From Cristatella mucedo (Eukaryota; Bryozoa; Phylactolaemata; Cristatellidae), in contig WPIO01000076.1 of the NCBI GenBank assembly GCA_009760855.2, positions 1,834,501-1,898,500 on the forward strand: a DNA stretch of 64,000 nt, read 5' to 3'. The position numbers and the translations under genes were made by a program. Shown here one piece after another: positions 1 to 12,720 of the stretch (the first letter of the stretch is position 1; every line of letters begins with the position of its first letter). The notes below the pieces were generated by a model. That model was not told the DNA's origin, made no database searches, and saw only the letters and a program-made list of their open reading frames with translations.

Positions 1-293
1 GGCTTTCTTTCGGAGCCAAGCCGAAATGCAATTACAATAAATCGTCCTGACGAGACATATACCGGGAGCTAGTTAGACCGTTTTGCAAGTCACCGTGGTA
101 GACAGTGCTTGTTTTTAGATACTTATCGGACGAGAGGGCTTGCTATGTAGACATTATTCTTAAGTAAAGTTTTATCATGCAAGCTGTTTTTAAAGAACTC
201 ATAAATTCGAGAACATGGTGATGGTCGCACAAATGCTTGCACCAAGAGCAGTCTCCAAGACCAGCCGCATGCTTGGGGTGCGCTTAAGTAAGT

Positions 294-490
294 TTAGTCA
301 TCATTTAGTAAAGGAAAATTATCCAAAATCCAGGATTGAATGTCCGCCCTGAAATCGTCCAGTTCATCAGTCACGGTAGCAGATTCCGGTGGTTCCATTG
401 AAAAATACAGTGAAGTGTTATCAGCATAGCTGTCATACCCAATCCCTACGTCTGAACCATTTTTTCGCAGTGGTGCTGTATACATGGATA
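294..490 (-). mobile_element. LINE reverse-transcriptase fragment (CR1/L2 type)
   Basis: A minus-strand frame of 63 codons carries the RT catalytic-loop pattern in decayed form (Y-A-D-N-T-S-L-Y-F-S). The usual downstream spacing follows, to D-I-Q-S-W-I and N-F-P-L-L-N-D-D. The family motif is YADDTQLY, so one catalytic Asp is lost. It is a 5'- and 3'-truncated relic. Confidence 0.7.
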
Positions 491-1540
491 ACGGAAATGG
501 ACAGAAAATACTCTTGTGGTACTCTACAGGTGAATGGTCTGCTCGATGAGAATTGAGAGTTACATGATACGGATTTGATACTATTAAAAAGATGCGATTT
601 AAGCCACGCTTTCGACTCGTCTGACTAACCTATTTTTATACTGAATCTTTTAATTAGGATATTGTGATCGTTAGTGTGAACAAACGCAGCTGAAAGAGCA
701 AACAATGCCAGGGTGATACTATTTATATAATTGTTGGTTTAGCTTGAAACTCGTATAAATAATTCTGGTAAATCGCTCTCTACGATTTGATCTAGAAGAT
801 GTTGCTAGACAATATCGAAGATAATCCTTAAAATATATGGACGAAATGAAAAATAACAAGCGAAACTAAGGTCAAAAGTAATTCCTTGAGCGTCCAAGCT
901 TGAGGGGATCCAAATTACCAATAAGAAATTTAAAGTTGTTGGCGATATTACCTGACTTTAAAAAGACCCAAATCCTATGCGAAATGCGGTGCACCTTGTC
1001 TCTCATACTCGAACTGACTTCCAGTGTCTGTCCCAGGAGAACTACTGCTTTAATTGCATGCGTCGCAAAAGGCCGAACTGACATATACAGCTAGTCATGG
1101 GTTGACAAGTAGGCAGTGGCTGATTGGCTAGTGGGCGCTCCCTCTAATAGCCGGGACATGGGAGTACAGCCGAGAGCATTCTCTGTTCTCCGACTATGGC
1201 TGGATTATTAGTTGCGGCTTGATATCAAGTTCGCTATTGCAAGCATGTGCATTCATTAATTTGGTGTGTCATGATTCGCCTCGAGAGTGCAAGTAGCAAT
1301 GCCAAGCCGATTCATTGAAGACTTTATCGAACTCTAACGGGAGATTAGTCAATCGATAGCTCAATGGGTCAGGGAGCGCATGACCGGTAAATAAAGGTTG
1401 ATGAATTAGACTACACTTGATGGCACATTCTTTTGAGCCGTTCATCCCTACAGATGATCGCTTCCGGTCGCTTGGCAGTCTGAAATCACTGTGGCAGGGG
1501 TGCAAAACCATAATTGTATTTTAGCAAATATTGCATTGTA

Positions 1541-1850
1541 ATATAATTAATTTTGACGTCCTCATATCTTACTAATAATGTAATGTATCTTTGTCTGTAA
1601 CTCCACAAAGTCATAAAGACCATGTGGGTGTTACTCAGGAGAGTTTTGTATAGCGCACTTACACCCCAAGCTGCTTTCGGTACGCATTCGGTACCCAACA
1701 GACTTCGTCTCACTCAACAAAGAGAAAGAGGGAAGCATAGCAGTCAGGAGAGCAGTTGAGGTAGTGAGTAGCATAGAAGTAGCTGCTCAGGACCGCTGAA
1801 AAGGATGTGCCATAGTCGGCAGTAGGAGAGTATAATCAAGCAGACGTATT
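1541..1850 (-). mobile_element. LINE family B, 3'-end fragment
   Basis: The region from the 'aatgtaatgtatctttgtct' stretch to about 1850 is the same sequence, on the same strand, as 38395-38720. It is inverted relative to 35690-35955. All three share 'actccacaaag' and a Val-Pro-Lys-Ala-Ala reading on the antisense strand. The family is defined here only by these copies. Confidence 0.6.
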
Positions 1851-2516
1851 CCATCAATCCATAGCTAATATACTTGCAAACTGAGTAGTGAGTTTACAGC
1901 TTCCTTATTTAAAAAAATAGTGAATGATTTAACTAAACTATAATATTAAATATTGCTGTATACGTCATCAAATGTTATGTACCTTGTCATCCATAATTAC
2001 AGATAGGTTGTGCAAACTATATCCAACCAAAATCAGAAATTTTTCTGAATTCATGTTAAACAACCAGAGCTGAACTCCATTGCAAATTGTACTCAGACAC
2101 GTGAAGCATTAGCCTAGTTAGGAGTTTTACAAGCCAAAAACATACAAATGCAATGAAGCTGTATAAAAGTCACAAGAATGCACCTCAATAAGCTTCAAGC
2201 ATTGAACTCGATCTAGCAAAATTCGAAAAGAAGATGGGATACAATTCTTAAATGATGCAGAGATAGGTAAATTTCTTATTTGTATAGATGTTGCTTCCAG
2301 TTTACATCCGTGTTATAAGTGGTTTGCACGATCATATTTTATTTTATGAGGAAATTGTCAGCTTTCAATCCATTTTCTAATATATTTGCTGTTACCCTAA
2401 ACAAATATATGAATGCCGGACAAATTTTAAGTATATTTTCTGGACCTATTCCGTAAGAGGTGACATTAAGTGGTGTTGAGATAAAAGCCCTCCAGCGGCG
2501 TCCCGTATAATCATAA

Positions 2517-3015
2517 GAACAATAATAATATATCGGTAAAGCGACATTAGTGAACTTATTCTATTGCTAGGCACTTTAAATTTTGCTGCAAAGAAAGCAT
2601 GAACGAATCGTTAATGCTAGCATGCACAATGACAATATGCATAACATGGTCATTGGCAGTATGCTCAGTGTTAGAAAGCGTATGTACACACAGGATGAAT
2701 CGCTTAGACCTACCAAATTCTCTAATAAAAAGACGATTTTTAGATTATTTTTAATGTTGGCAAATCAGCGCTAGTCAGAAGTGAGTTCCAGGCTTTGGGA
2801 GCCTATGTAGCTGAAAGTAGGCAGACTGTAGTGGCTTCGAGAATTCGCAAATATATCGAAAATCCTTGATTGACCCTGGTAGCTCATGCCTTTCTATCAA
2901 GTTTGGCGCTAGCTTAAATAAGTAAAATATGTTGTAAAGTCCATAGAGAAAAGCTGCTGTGAATAATTTATCTCCGAGATGATTAATACAGTGATTGGGT
3001 GTAAAAAAGGGAGCC
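2517..3015 (-). mobile_element. LINE family A, degenerate 3' fragment
   Basis: The fragment starts with an AATAATAATA tail and a decayed 'gaacttattctattgctaggc' 3' end. It continues through the antisense C-terminal region with the family phrase 'gagttccaggctttgggagc'. It is heavily mutated and no frame is intact. Confidence 0.6.
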
Positions 3016-3828
3016 ACTGAAAGAATTCAGCCGCAATCAGTCTCCAGGCCGCCATGTTTTTGAACGAAAAAGGTCTAGCGCTGGCACTTCAATGACGCAG
3101 CCTCTTCATGTCATCTTTTAAATAAGTGCCCTCATGCGAAGAATTTGAAATTGCTATGAACGTGTGCCTCTCGAGTCCCTGCTACAACATTCTGATGGTA
3201 TTTCTCTCCTTAAGAGAGAACCTGAACCCGTGCCCAAGGCAAGATCTCTCCCCACGTGGGCGAGCAGCCCATGCCCATCTAAAAGCTTTATAGTCCCTCC
3301 CTTTAGATAAGGCAACGCCCCAAACCACCTATGTTGGCTTTATATCATCCAGGAGTAGCAATAGCAACTACAGTTGATGCGTTCGGGTTTCCTTTTTAGT
3401 AAGGACTTCCAAGGAAGATTAGAGCCTGCAGTCTGCACTGACCGCCGCTCTTGCCCTGCCCTACTGTGCATGCTGCCACGTACAGCGAAGCTTACAGTTC
3501 ATCTTGGGCCCAACATCAGCAAAAATTTGCTGGAAGTTTTACAGCTGCAGCATTTGAAAGTATAACGAAGACTGTATGCCAACATTCGCAAAGCATGAGA
3601 GCAACAAGTGTTGATGCAAAAAAGAGTGAAAGAAAAATCGACCTAAAAATGTTAATATCAGGCAACGCTATCCAGCTGAATGCATCTGCTATGATTGTGG
3701 ATTTTTTGGAGATAACCCTTATACGCTCGCAACGGACTCATCGGGCGCTGGGGGCTGGGGTAAATATGCCATTGTTCTCTAGGCTATGCAATTTTTAGCG
3801 TCACAGGAAGTTCCATGCTTCATTACAG

Positions 3829-3997
3829 GATGGGTATGTTTATGCTGTATACAACATTGGCTCCCAAGACCACCCTATCACCGATGCCTTGCAACCAGTG
3901 GTCGATAGGAAATATCACGTGGTACGATTTGAAAGACTTGGGCCGAACGCAACGTTGCAAATTGACAGCAGGCCCGTTCAAGTAAAAGTTCCAGCAG
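3829..3997 (+). CDS. NRXN: Neurexin exon: LNS6 laminin-G core, up to splice site 4
   Basis: Neurexins are presynaptic type I membrane adhesion proteins. Their last laminin-G domain (LNS6) binds neuroligins, cerebellins and LRRTMs. This exon reads D-G-Y-V-Y-A-V-Y-N-I-G, then K-Y-H-V-V-R-F and N-A-T-L-Q-I-D, then V-P-A. That matches the LNS6 signature remembered from vertebrate NRXN1: GKIGVKFNVG, KYHVVRF, GGNATLQVD, RYPAG. N-A-T is a possible N-glycosylation site. The exon begins in phase 0 after ttcattacag and ends in phase 1 at CAG|GTAATG. The following intron lies at the position of vertebrate splice site 4 (PA|G). The upstream half of LNS6 is not in the window, so alpha- and beta-type genes cannot be told apart. 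Assignment is by pattern; no alignment was run. Confidence 0.9.
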
Positions 3998-6900
3998 GTA
4001 ATGCCTGCCTTGCAGCTAATCCCTGGATTTAAATTGAGTTAGTAATTCTGTTTATTGGTAGTGTTAGGGCAGCGAACGTCTCACCTAACCGATTAGGTGT
4101 ACAATTTCCTAACTCAACAAATGAAGCAGCAAAAGGTTGCTATTCTTGCCAGAGTTGTGCTAGAGTTAGACTAAACTGTTGCTTAATAATGTGATGAAGG
4201 CATATTTCACCGCCTACCTACGAGCGATTGACTAGTGACAGGTCATAATTTGTACTGCCAAGGTTGAGTGCTGAATCGCTGGCGCAGCCTAACACTGCTG
4301 TTAAAGTAGCTTAATATTTTTCAAGCCCACTATCCTCCACCAAAGTCGAGGGTGATGCTATCAGGTAAATGCGGCTGCGCCACACACGCAGATTATTCAC
4401 TGTGCACATGCAAGCGTGCTCATCGTATGTCGTGGCCTAACTCGTCTGCAATGCACATACAATGTTTCTTACTAACTCGCTTGAGGGTGAGCAGCTATAA
4501 GCATGTGTGTTTTGGCTTGCAGCTATGCTCTGTGGTAATTGTATGCCATAATGTCGTCTCTGGAAGCATATGCTGTAACTTGTCAGCTGTGCGGGCCATG
4601 CTTTACATTTTCGGGTACTGATAAATCAACAAAGATAACTGAGCACTTTCTAACCTCTGGTTGGATTATGCTTTTCCTCTTGTGGGTATCTGTGCTGTTA
4701 GTCGTAGGGAGAACGGCCGCAAATTGTAATGAGCACAGTACATATCTGTTCTTCTGATGGAAAGCGTAACCGCCCGCGTCTTTACTACTTATTCAAGGAC
4801 CATTGCATATGCACCTGCACTGCATGCGCACACTGGCTTTGCACTGTTGCCTTGCTGCTCTTATCGTAACGTGACTTGGCTCAAGGCTGCAAAGACTTCG
4901 TCAACTTGGGCATCTTCTTTGCATGCAACATTCAATGAGGGTTTCGTTAATGGAAGTCATATGAAAGCTTCATCTGTGTGTACTTATTCTGTAAGGATAT
5001 TCGAGGAGGTGCTAGAAAATAATATGCCATCATGGCACTTGTGACCAGCAAATAAAGAGTTAGAAGGTAAAGAAGTCACCCGTTCCAGCAGGTGCAACTG
5101 ATCGATTAGAATAATCAAAACGATCAAACGTGCCAGTTGGTGTATATTTCGGCTTTTAAAAATCTAAAAATTGTTTATTGCTGAATCTTTATCCCCGAGT
5201 TATTACACCCAAACTGAGTCAAGTGAGACACCTGCTTTGGTGCACTACGTCGCAGCTTTGGTATGAATTGCGACTAATAGAAATCTAGCCGTGCACTTGA
5301 ATAAATTCTCATAAGCCTTGCACATTTATCCTCTGCAGTGAAGTGAGAGCAATTTAGGCCGGAAGCATATTGATTAATTCCGGTTGCTCGTCGTTGGATC
5401 CCACAATCGGCCAAGTGGTTGTTCACTTTAAATCTTAAAATTTGTAGATAAACATTCGATTGCACCTTTTTCTACTGTTAGTTATTTTACTCAAATTTTC
5501 CAGCATTTTCCGCATTGAAATGCAAATGCTAAGCAAAAATAAGTAAAGCACGATGTTGCAGCCGTTTTTTAAGACATTGTCATTTTCTAACACCGGGGGC
5601 CGAACCCTCTTTAGGGGTAGACACGCCTCGAGCTCGCTAAGCTCGAAATGTCATCGCAAATAGTGGTTCGATGAGAAGTGCGGGGGGGGCACTTAGGTCA
5701 CCCTATAGCATTTTACGTTCAATTGCATTCACTGCTACAGGGTCAGGGCTCGTTATTGCACTAGATCAAGCTTCTAAGCGATAACTTGGTATTTATGGAG
5801 TTTTATTCGCAGGCTAACAGTGCCACTTTAGGGCGAGTTTTTGCTTAACCCACACACCTCGCAAACACTTGCCACGTCAAGTGCATGTACCTTGCACTAC
5901 ACTCAGGGCGCTATTACGCAAGAAATACTGTCGGTGTGCTGTAAGGTGCCTCCACAAACCCCAGGCGTGACGTAAGCAGGCAAAGGGTCATGATTAGCAG
6001 CACCGCTTCAGGCTCCTCAAAAAGCCACAAATTGCCTTGCTACCAAGCGACACTTTTCAATCTGGGAAAGATCCCCCTTCAGTTCCAAACCCGAACAGAG
6101 AAACTCAAATATTTCCAAGCCAGCAGAAAGATACAGCTACTATTCCATAAACCGAAAATAAGAGCACATGGAACTCTAACGGGATGCGCCTGTATGAACG
6201 GGTCTGAAATCCGCCAGTAAGCGCCTCTTGCCTTTTCGCCGATCAGCCGACTTTGAAACTCCCGCCGTTCCGAAAGGTGGTGGGAGTACCTACCCTGCTT
6301 CCTACGTGGAAACTGAAACCAAGTAAGTAGGCTATTAGTAGTTGATTCGCTGGCTAGCTCAGGTGACAATCTGGCAGGCTTACTCGTAGCTGCTCTCTCG
6401 CTTACTTTCCGACTCATCTGCTGCTGAAGTATCGCCTGCCTTCTTAAATAGTCTAATCGAAAGTTCTCCCCTCGGCCAACGTTGAAGCGTAGTTCTCGCG
6501 GAGGACAGGCTTCCGGGCACCTTTTCAGGTGGAAATACAACGGATCCAAACTTACACTGTCCTTTCTCAGTGCCTCCCCACTCCCGTTCCCGTAACTGGA
6601 AGGCTGATGAGCTTAACTGGGGGGGGGGCGGATTCATCGCCCGGTTGCTTCTCAGTCAGCTTTTGCAGCTCCAAAACTTCGCCCAGACACTTGCTCTTTG
6701 ATCAAAAGCAGGCATTTTCCTGCTGAGCAACGTTAACCTCAGCTTGCCATAATAGACGAGAGCAATTTGCCGTCCACTCCTTTGTCTTCCAATTAAAGCC
6801 AAGCTGGTGACAGGTGAAAAACTTGGTGATCCCTCACTCCCCTCTCCCCTTCCAAATACACGCTCGCCTCTCACCATAACAATCATTCGTCATATGACCT

Positions 6901-7327
6901 TCCCACCGGGTGGTACACTACAAACGATATTCGGTCTCCACAGTTGATCGCCGTTTCCTCGTGCAAAGCTCCTTCTGCTTGTTTTGTTGAACTTTGATAT
7001 AAGAATTTATTGTATGCGAATAATTCTAATCTGGATAGCTATCATTAAGTGAGATAAAAAACACGCAAGAATAGTATAACGACTGTCTTCTTCTTAGCCT
7101 CTATTTTTCTTTTCGGCGGTGTGACCAATGCAGACGGACAGTAGATTTGAGCCACTCGACTGCCTCCGACGAGTTAAAGACGAAAATTTAGTTCTAATGA
7201 CTGCTTTAAATGTTAAATGACATATTTTCAGCATGCTCTCAATCGCTTTCCTTACCCACCGTGGCACGATTGTAAAGGTTTCCGACCGCTGCAGAGGATC
7301 ATAAATTGAAGTTGCATTCAGACTTAC

Positions 7328-7573
7328 GTAGCTCTATAAAATTCTATAGCTGTAAGGTTCCTGCTTGCATCCATTACAAGGTTTGAAGCCGCCTGCGGTT
7401 GAGCTCTGAGAAGCAGCTTGTAGAAACCCAAGAAGCAGACCGGAAAAAGGGCACGCAGCATAGCCGAGACCGTTGAGCCTTTAGCCCCCTGGGACTTGGC
7501 AATAACTAATTGGAGACTTTCAGCCATAGCCGCCAGTCCAGGGTCCTCTTGGTTTACCAACTTACATCCCTCT
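7328..7573 (-). CDS. Unidentified antisense exon, 246 bases
   Basis: Read on the minus strand, a stop-free frame of 81 full codons is flanked by an acceptor (agttctgcag, ending at 7574) and a consensus donor (AC|GTAAGT, at 7327). Both ends are in phase 2, so the exon is symmetrical. The product starts E-G-C-K-L-V-N-Q-E-D-P-G-L. It includes an amphipathic stretch and the hydrophobic segment L-F-P-V-C-F-L-G-F-Y-K-L-L-L, and ends N-L-T-A-I-E-F-Y-R-A. Codon use looks coding: mixed synonymous codons, no low complexity and no LINE similarity. I do not recognise the family, and no partner exon was found with confidence. It lies inside a neurexin intron, so it would be a nested antisense gene. A chance open frame beside chance splice signals is the alternative. 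Confidence 0.35.
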
Positions 7574-8851
7574 CTGCAGAACTGGGCGACGCTCTAGTTA
7601 GCTAGAGGTGAAGAAAAACAAGTTGTGGCACATCTTTTGTTATAAAGTCATTTGCCATTCAGAATACGTTTAAATAAAGTTCGTTCGGTTCTTGTGAATT
7701 ATTGACGGCATTAGATTCACGATGACAATCAGAGACCACGCCACTCTTTGTGGAAAAGATACGCTTGAAACCACTCGTTCAGTAAGCCAAATCAGGCTAC
7801 GAGTACACGCGGATCGTCTAGAGGTGGCTGGCTGCTAAAAGTTGTAGATAGTGGATTCATAAGGCTGGCTACCATGCTGCGTATTGTCTACACAGGATAT
7901 CAGAACTAGGAGTGATCTATTGCGATAAACACGCCAGTGTAGTAGTTGCGCCTGCCCGGTGTGTTGTCAATAAAGTCTCGTGCTGTGCCGCATTGGAGCA
8001 AATGAAAGAACAACTTCGGCTACTACTTGATTGTTTGTGAAAGCCGAGCACTGCTGGTCTCGCAGTACTTGCCATGCCTAACGGCTGTAGGATATAAAGC
8101 TATCTCGATTTACGTGACTCTTCACTGGGACGCTTCGCCGGAAGTTGGAGACGACCTAGACAAAGTGCTGATAATATTTACTGCACATTTTATTTCTCCG
8201 TGGAACGAGTCGCACAAAGGATCTTTAATGTTCTTCTACAAATGAGGAGAGAAATAATTATTCAACCTAGTTCGCAATATAGTGCACGTCTAGCCAAGAA
8301 ATAACCAAGCCAAAGATAACCTAAAGTTCTGAGCCAGCTGAGAGTCATCAGCATTCATCCTGACACCCTAAGGAAGCAAGCAGCTCAGCCGTTGAAGACC
8401 CAGCCAACTTTCTCGATAGCAGTATATATTGGCGGGTCTGAAGAAGTAACCTCTCGCTAGCGTACTCTTGCTATTTTAGTTACACTGCCGCTTACCAATC
8501 GAACGTACTCAGTTGGCTGTAGAAAACTCACTGAATGTCATCCCCAATGACTGCAAAGCAGAACCTCGTGTTGGTCGTTAGTGTTGTACAAACCATACAT
8601 GAAAGAAGTTCCGAGAAGTTAGGAGTCTTTTAAAGACGATTGCCACGACTGTGCGACTCCTTCAATTTATGCTTATGCTGGCTATTCAGTATTGCTTCAT
8701 CACACAAGATTGTTCTCAGAATCATTTTGGAATAATTTTGTGAAAAATTCCTTACGGTCAGAGGTACACTAGTGACATTCTTGGGACCGGGACTACGACG
8801 GAAAGTCGTGTGCACAATCTGGGCTTTAGCAAAGATCTGTGCAAGTTCAGT

Positions 8852-8969
<118 letters not shown>

Positions 8970-10249
8970 CCATCCCTTACCACGTCTTTTAAGCTGGAAG
9001 CATCAGGCCACACGTGAAAGGGTTGGGACCATCCGAAATGTTACCACTGAAATTCGTCGTCTGTCGGATGCTAGGGATGGCTAATCACCCGATCACTTTT
9101 TGCCCTAAGACTTTTGAAGTGTCTACACCTTCACGACACTCGATGCAAGCAGAAACCCGTGGGGCTTAGATGCCAATCAAATAAAAGCCTTCGACTTAAA
9201 ATACATCCTTGAACATAAGTGTTCTTTTTTAGGCGCGTATGATGTAAAGTTGTCGATTACGCCGATGCCACTGATTGCAGCATTTATAAAAATCCAGCTG
9301 CTTGTCTGTCATGATTCTCATATATTGACCTCAGTTCACCGGCAACGTGTTGTACAAAAACAATTATCACTGTCTAATTTAGCTATCTATGTTGTAACCA
9401 GTTTATCTTGTGGCACAGCCCGATAGTTGACAATTGTCACAAACCACAACTGAACATCCTTAAGGAGCCGATACCTGTGGCCTCACCCTGCCTCAAGTAG
9501 ATGAGATTTCGCTGCCACGACTTCTACTTAGCTATGTTCAGTGACAAAGCCAGAACCAGAGCTGGGCAATGACCGATTCCGAACCCAGCATACAGCTACT
9601 TGTTTCCACTCTCTGTCCTACGAGCGTTTCCTTTGATGCGAGCTGTAATTGTGATACCATTTACGGTATGACAATGAGTTAACTAAGCTTCACAAAGGCT
9701 GCGGGAATAAGACGCAAATCTCCACTGTCACGAGTTCATGTATAGTGGGCTGGTATTAGGGCAACATGTTCCTGTGTGACAAACGGAAGTTTCCAGTTTA
9801 ATAACAGGTATTTTAGGACGCATACACTCGATAAAGGACTTTTACACCTGCACTGCGTGAGCCAACTATGCAGATTGCTCGAAGCAAAGGACATGGAGTT
9901 AAAAACCTGGTGACACCAATTTTTATTGAACTGGCTATCGCAATCAACCACGTGGCTAAAGCACTAACTCTAGCCTGACAGAACGGGCCCGAGGTAGTGA
10001 ACACTTTCGCAATATGTTTTGCATTTTCCCAGTACAATCCGTCCGCCGGTTTTTCTAATTCAAAGCACAGTTCTCTTCATGCTGCAACGCCAATGAGCAG
10101 AAACAAACAATTCCACTGTTTTTTGGGATTTATGGACAATTTTACTTCCTCCGAAGTTCGAGATATTTTGTTTTGAAAAGCTGCAAAACCTCCAGATCGG
10201 GACATTAAGCCTTATTTTAGCCGAAAGCAGTAGCTTTTTGGTTCATCTT

Positions 10250-11620
10250 ACTTTTGGAAAGTCGCCGGCTCGCTAAAATTCCCCCAATTGCTACCAGTGT
10301 ACCTTCGACTTCGGTCATCTTCCCTTTCGGACTTTCCGTGTCCCCCTCGAAACCATTAAGTACGTTCTATGGCCTCGCCATGCTTTGTAGAGGTTCCAGC
10401 GTTTTATTGACCACGTGCTTAGAGGTTTTAACTTTTGCATTGAGTGAGTTATTGTGAACGTTTCCGATACTGAGTACTACGCCTACCAGGTATGGCTTTA
10501 CGAGCGTCACCAGAAATGTAGCACTAAGTTAATAAATCCGGAAAAGTATTTTTTTTTTAAGTTTGATTTTCTATTGGTTGGTCACGTCGTTATTGAGAGC
10601 TGCATTGAACCGATTCCTGCCCAACTTAAGCAACCCGATGTTTCCACAAGCCTGACGCAGTTCAATAGGTCAGCCTCTTCTGAGGACGGTGAACTATTAT
10701 CGAAGTTACTTCATCCTGTGATCGAATGTGCTCAGCCGCTCTTTTCACTTCTCACCTTCAAGCCTTTGCCTAGAGTCCCTGCTGCGGAGGGCTGGTATCG
10801 TGTCATATACCTTTGAGTCAATAAAAATGCTTCACATAATCCACTCTCCTCATCCACCCTGTTGGCAATGCACTCATAGCTAACTGTGGTCGATATTCTC
10901 AGGGATCCATTTCCCAACATTCCGACGATGACTCCGTTGTAAGCATCTTGATTTCTTTCCTGACCGACGATGGATGCTGCTATACTGTCTTTGAGAACTT
11001 TAGCGTGCTGATAGGTTTTTGCGACTTAATTTTTACTTCAAAGGCAGGCAATTTAGTCTCCGCAGTAACAAAATTCATTTATAAATACCGTTCGCTCATC
11101 CCCGTCGTTTCTCATCCAGACAATTTAGTCACCTGTTATTCCTAGATAAATTTACGATGACTGCAACATCACGCAGGCTAGTGACCCATCGAATGTCGTG
11201 ACCAACACAAAGTCACGACCAGAGAAAGCACAAAACGTCCCGCTCCTGGAAGGGACTGAGAACCTATCAATGGAAATTTGGGCACTGGCCAGTTTGACAC
11301 AGCATGTTTATTTCATCCTGAGTTGGGTTCAATTACTTTATCTTCGTTTGTCTTAACTTCCGGATTCATGTGCCTCGGGTATGATCCTGAAGGTCTGCGA
11401 TTGCTCCTTCGCCGACCACCTCTCCATTTAAAGCAGCCCATAGGGCGACTCATCTTCGGCCCAATGTATGTCTTCTCGCACAATGGAATCTACTCTTCTA
11501 CTAGCCTTATAACTCCATGTCACGTTTGGCCAAAGATGGCATCTGAAACCGACTTCGGGCCCAAACTTTCCTACACTGCCAGCATTTTTTGGATTCACGG
11601 CACACGGTTCCCCTAGATGA
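10250..11620 (+). mobile_element. Ty3/Gypsy retrotransposon relic: RT to integrase zinc region
   Basis: The remains appear in shifting frames. Near 10380 one frame reads R-F-Q-R-F-I-D-H-V-L-R-G, the Gypsy RT motif (TFQRFMDxVLRG). From 10454 another frame gives N-P-E-K, D-F-L-L-V-G-H-V-V-I-E-S and P-I-P-A, matching NPxKCxFG..FLGHxVxxxGI.PLP. It is followed by a decayed FIPxxAxxxxPLFxLL region. At 11470-11600 the frame S-H-N-G-I-Y-S-S-T-S-L-I-T-P-C-H-V-W-P-K-M matches the integrase zinc-binding region (HPGIRATxxLI...FVWPGM). RNase H, expected at 10.8-11.2 kb, is not readable. Frameshifts and stops throughout show that it is dead. No LTRs were identified. Confidence 0.75.
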
Positions 11621-12191
11621 ATGTCATGTCTGCTGTACAATGCCAGCGGGCAACGTCAGGGAATCGAAGTCGGCAAAGGAGAACAGCGGACCCAATAACC
11701 CAACTTATAGTTTATCGGGGACTGCGATCGTCCTTGACGGTCGTTAGCATTTTCGTGGCTTTCTGCGATTGCTAACACGCTGCTTGTTGTTATGTCGATT
11801 CAATCTTCAGATGTGCGACTGCTCACACGAATCCTCATTCATAACAATAGTGACGAGAGTTGGAATCGGACAATATCTTTCACAGAATACAGCAGGATCT
11901 AATTCGCAAGCTCCCCCAGGGTCTGAAGTGTAGACATACTACGTTTCCATCACTTTGAGACTGTGCCAGGGAAACAAATTTCAAAGTAATCCCGATGACA
12001 GCCAATGCTTATAACCATCTTTCCGGGTAAGGGATATTCCATGCTTAAGGTGGAGGTAGATCCACGAAAACCGGTGGACGACCAGCTACAGGACATTTTA
12101 GCACTTGTCTGGAGGATGTTTCCTCCTTCTGCCTCTGCGTCTGACGTTTGCTACATATTTGGCAGAGATTCCTACTCAAGCTGCTTCTGTA

Positions 12192-12720
12192 CTAGCTGCA
12201 ATACTGACCTAGTGATGAGATGAAAGGTTTACTATCTGGCGAGTCTTCAGACCACAAGGACACACCTTTCAGTACGGTGCCAGAGTGGTAGCAGGTGGTG
12301 GCGATGGCGAAGGAGCCTCCTGAGACGCAGCCAGCAAAGTAGTGGCCTGTGAGGCTGCTGTTTTCGAGGCGGCAGAGGATGCAGTAGGTGAGGAGCAAGC
12401 TGTCCGCGATGTAGTATGCGAAAAGGCACCGGTATACGACACTGCTGCCTATCAGACGACAATTGAAATCTTCGAGAAGGCAAAAGTGTTGTAGGTTACA
12501 ATGACAGCATGGGTGCAGCGCCCATGACGTCACTAGCAACGGGCAGCCAGACGGCTGCAACACCGGCAAGCACCGCGATGCCAGTTAGCTCTGCTGTACC
12601 GACACAGATCTGTGCTCAGTTCATGCCAGACAGCGATGCGATACCAACAGGGTCAGCACTGCTACGACGCCGGATATCGCCGCCAGGACTGTTGCTGCGG
12701 CGATTAGAGCCGGCTAAGTA
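12192..12720 (-). pseudogene. GC-rich patch, possible decayed membrane-protein gene
   Basis: On the minus strand three successive stretches in different frames read like membrane segments. They are A-L-I-A-A-A-T-V-L-A-A-I-S-G-V-V-A-V-L (about 12707-12650), then E-L-T-G-I-A-V-L-A-G-V-A-A-V-W (about 12590-12545), then a longer Cys-containing frame at 12480-12230 with F-A-Y-Y-I-A-D-S-L-L-L-T-Y-C-I-L. The last stretch has strongly G/C-ending codons, as real exons often do. Stops separate the three, so this is either a broken multi-span protein gene, spliced exons not resolved here, or a GC-rich sequence that happens to be open. The plus strand also has a 70-codon Ala/Thr/Pro-rich frame at 12509-12721. 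No family is recognised. It sits between two halves of a Gypsy relic, so it may have been inserted there. Confidence 0.3.

Larger units (their letters stand above)
1..3828 (+). other. Upstream neurexin intron, partial
   Basis: This stretch lies before the first neurexin exon visible in the window and ends in a usable acceptor (ttcattacag) at 3828. No LNS-domain coding sequence was found here, so the preceding exon is probably off the left edge. The recognisable content is three degenerate antisense LINE fragments, listed separately. The rest is AT-rich and unassigned. Confidence 0.6.

Noticed and set aside
872-1084. Minus-strand frame with S-M-R-D-K-V-H-R-I-S-H-R-I-W-V-F-L-K-S and a GTAATA donor
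   Set aside because: It reads like protein, but no acceptor, partner exon or family could be found, and the donor is weak.
6079-6549. 156-codon minus-strand frame
   Set aside because: No domain pattern, overlapping open frames in other phases, no convincing splice signals and a composition like flanking intron. Left as chance.
7256-7288. 33-base microexon downstream of the antisense frame at 7328-7573
   Set aside because: The phases would fit, but the intron between would be only 39 bases and the peptide carries no recognisable signal.
8078-8152. Possible splice-site-4 cassette exon ending D-D-L-D-K in the neurexin intron
   Set aside because: The acceptor is plausible, but the only donor nearby is AAA|GTGCTG, which gives phase 0, whereas a cassette here must leave in phase 1. 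Sequence similarity to the vertebrate insert is limited to the last residues.
11428-11640. 70-codon minus-strand frame
   Set aside because: Shadow of the Gypsy integrase zinc region on the plus strand.
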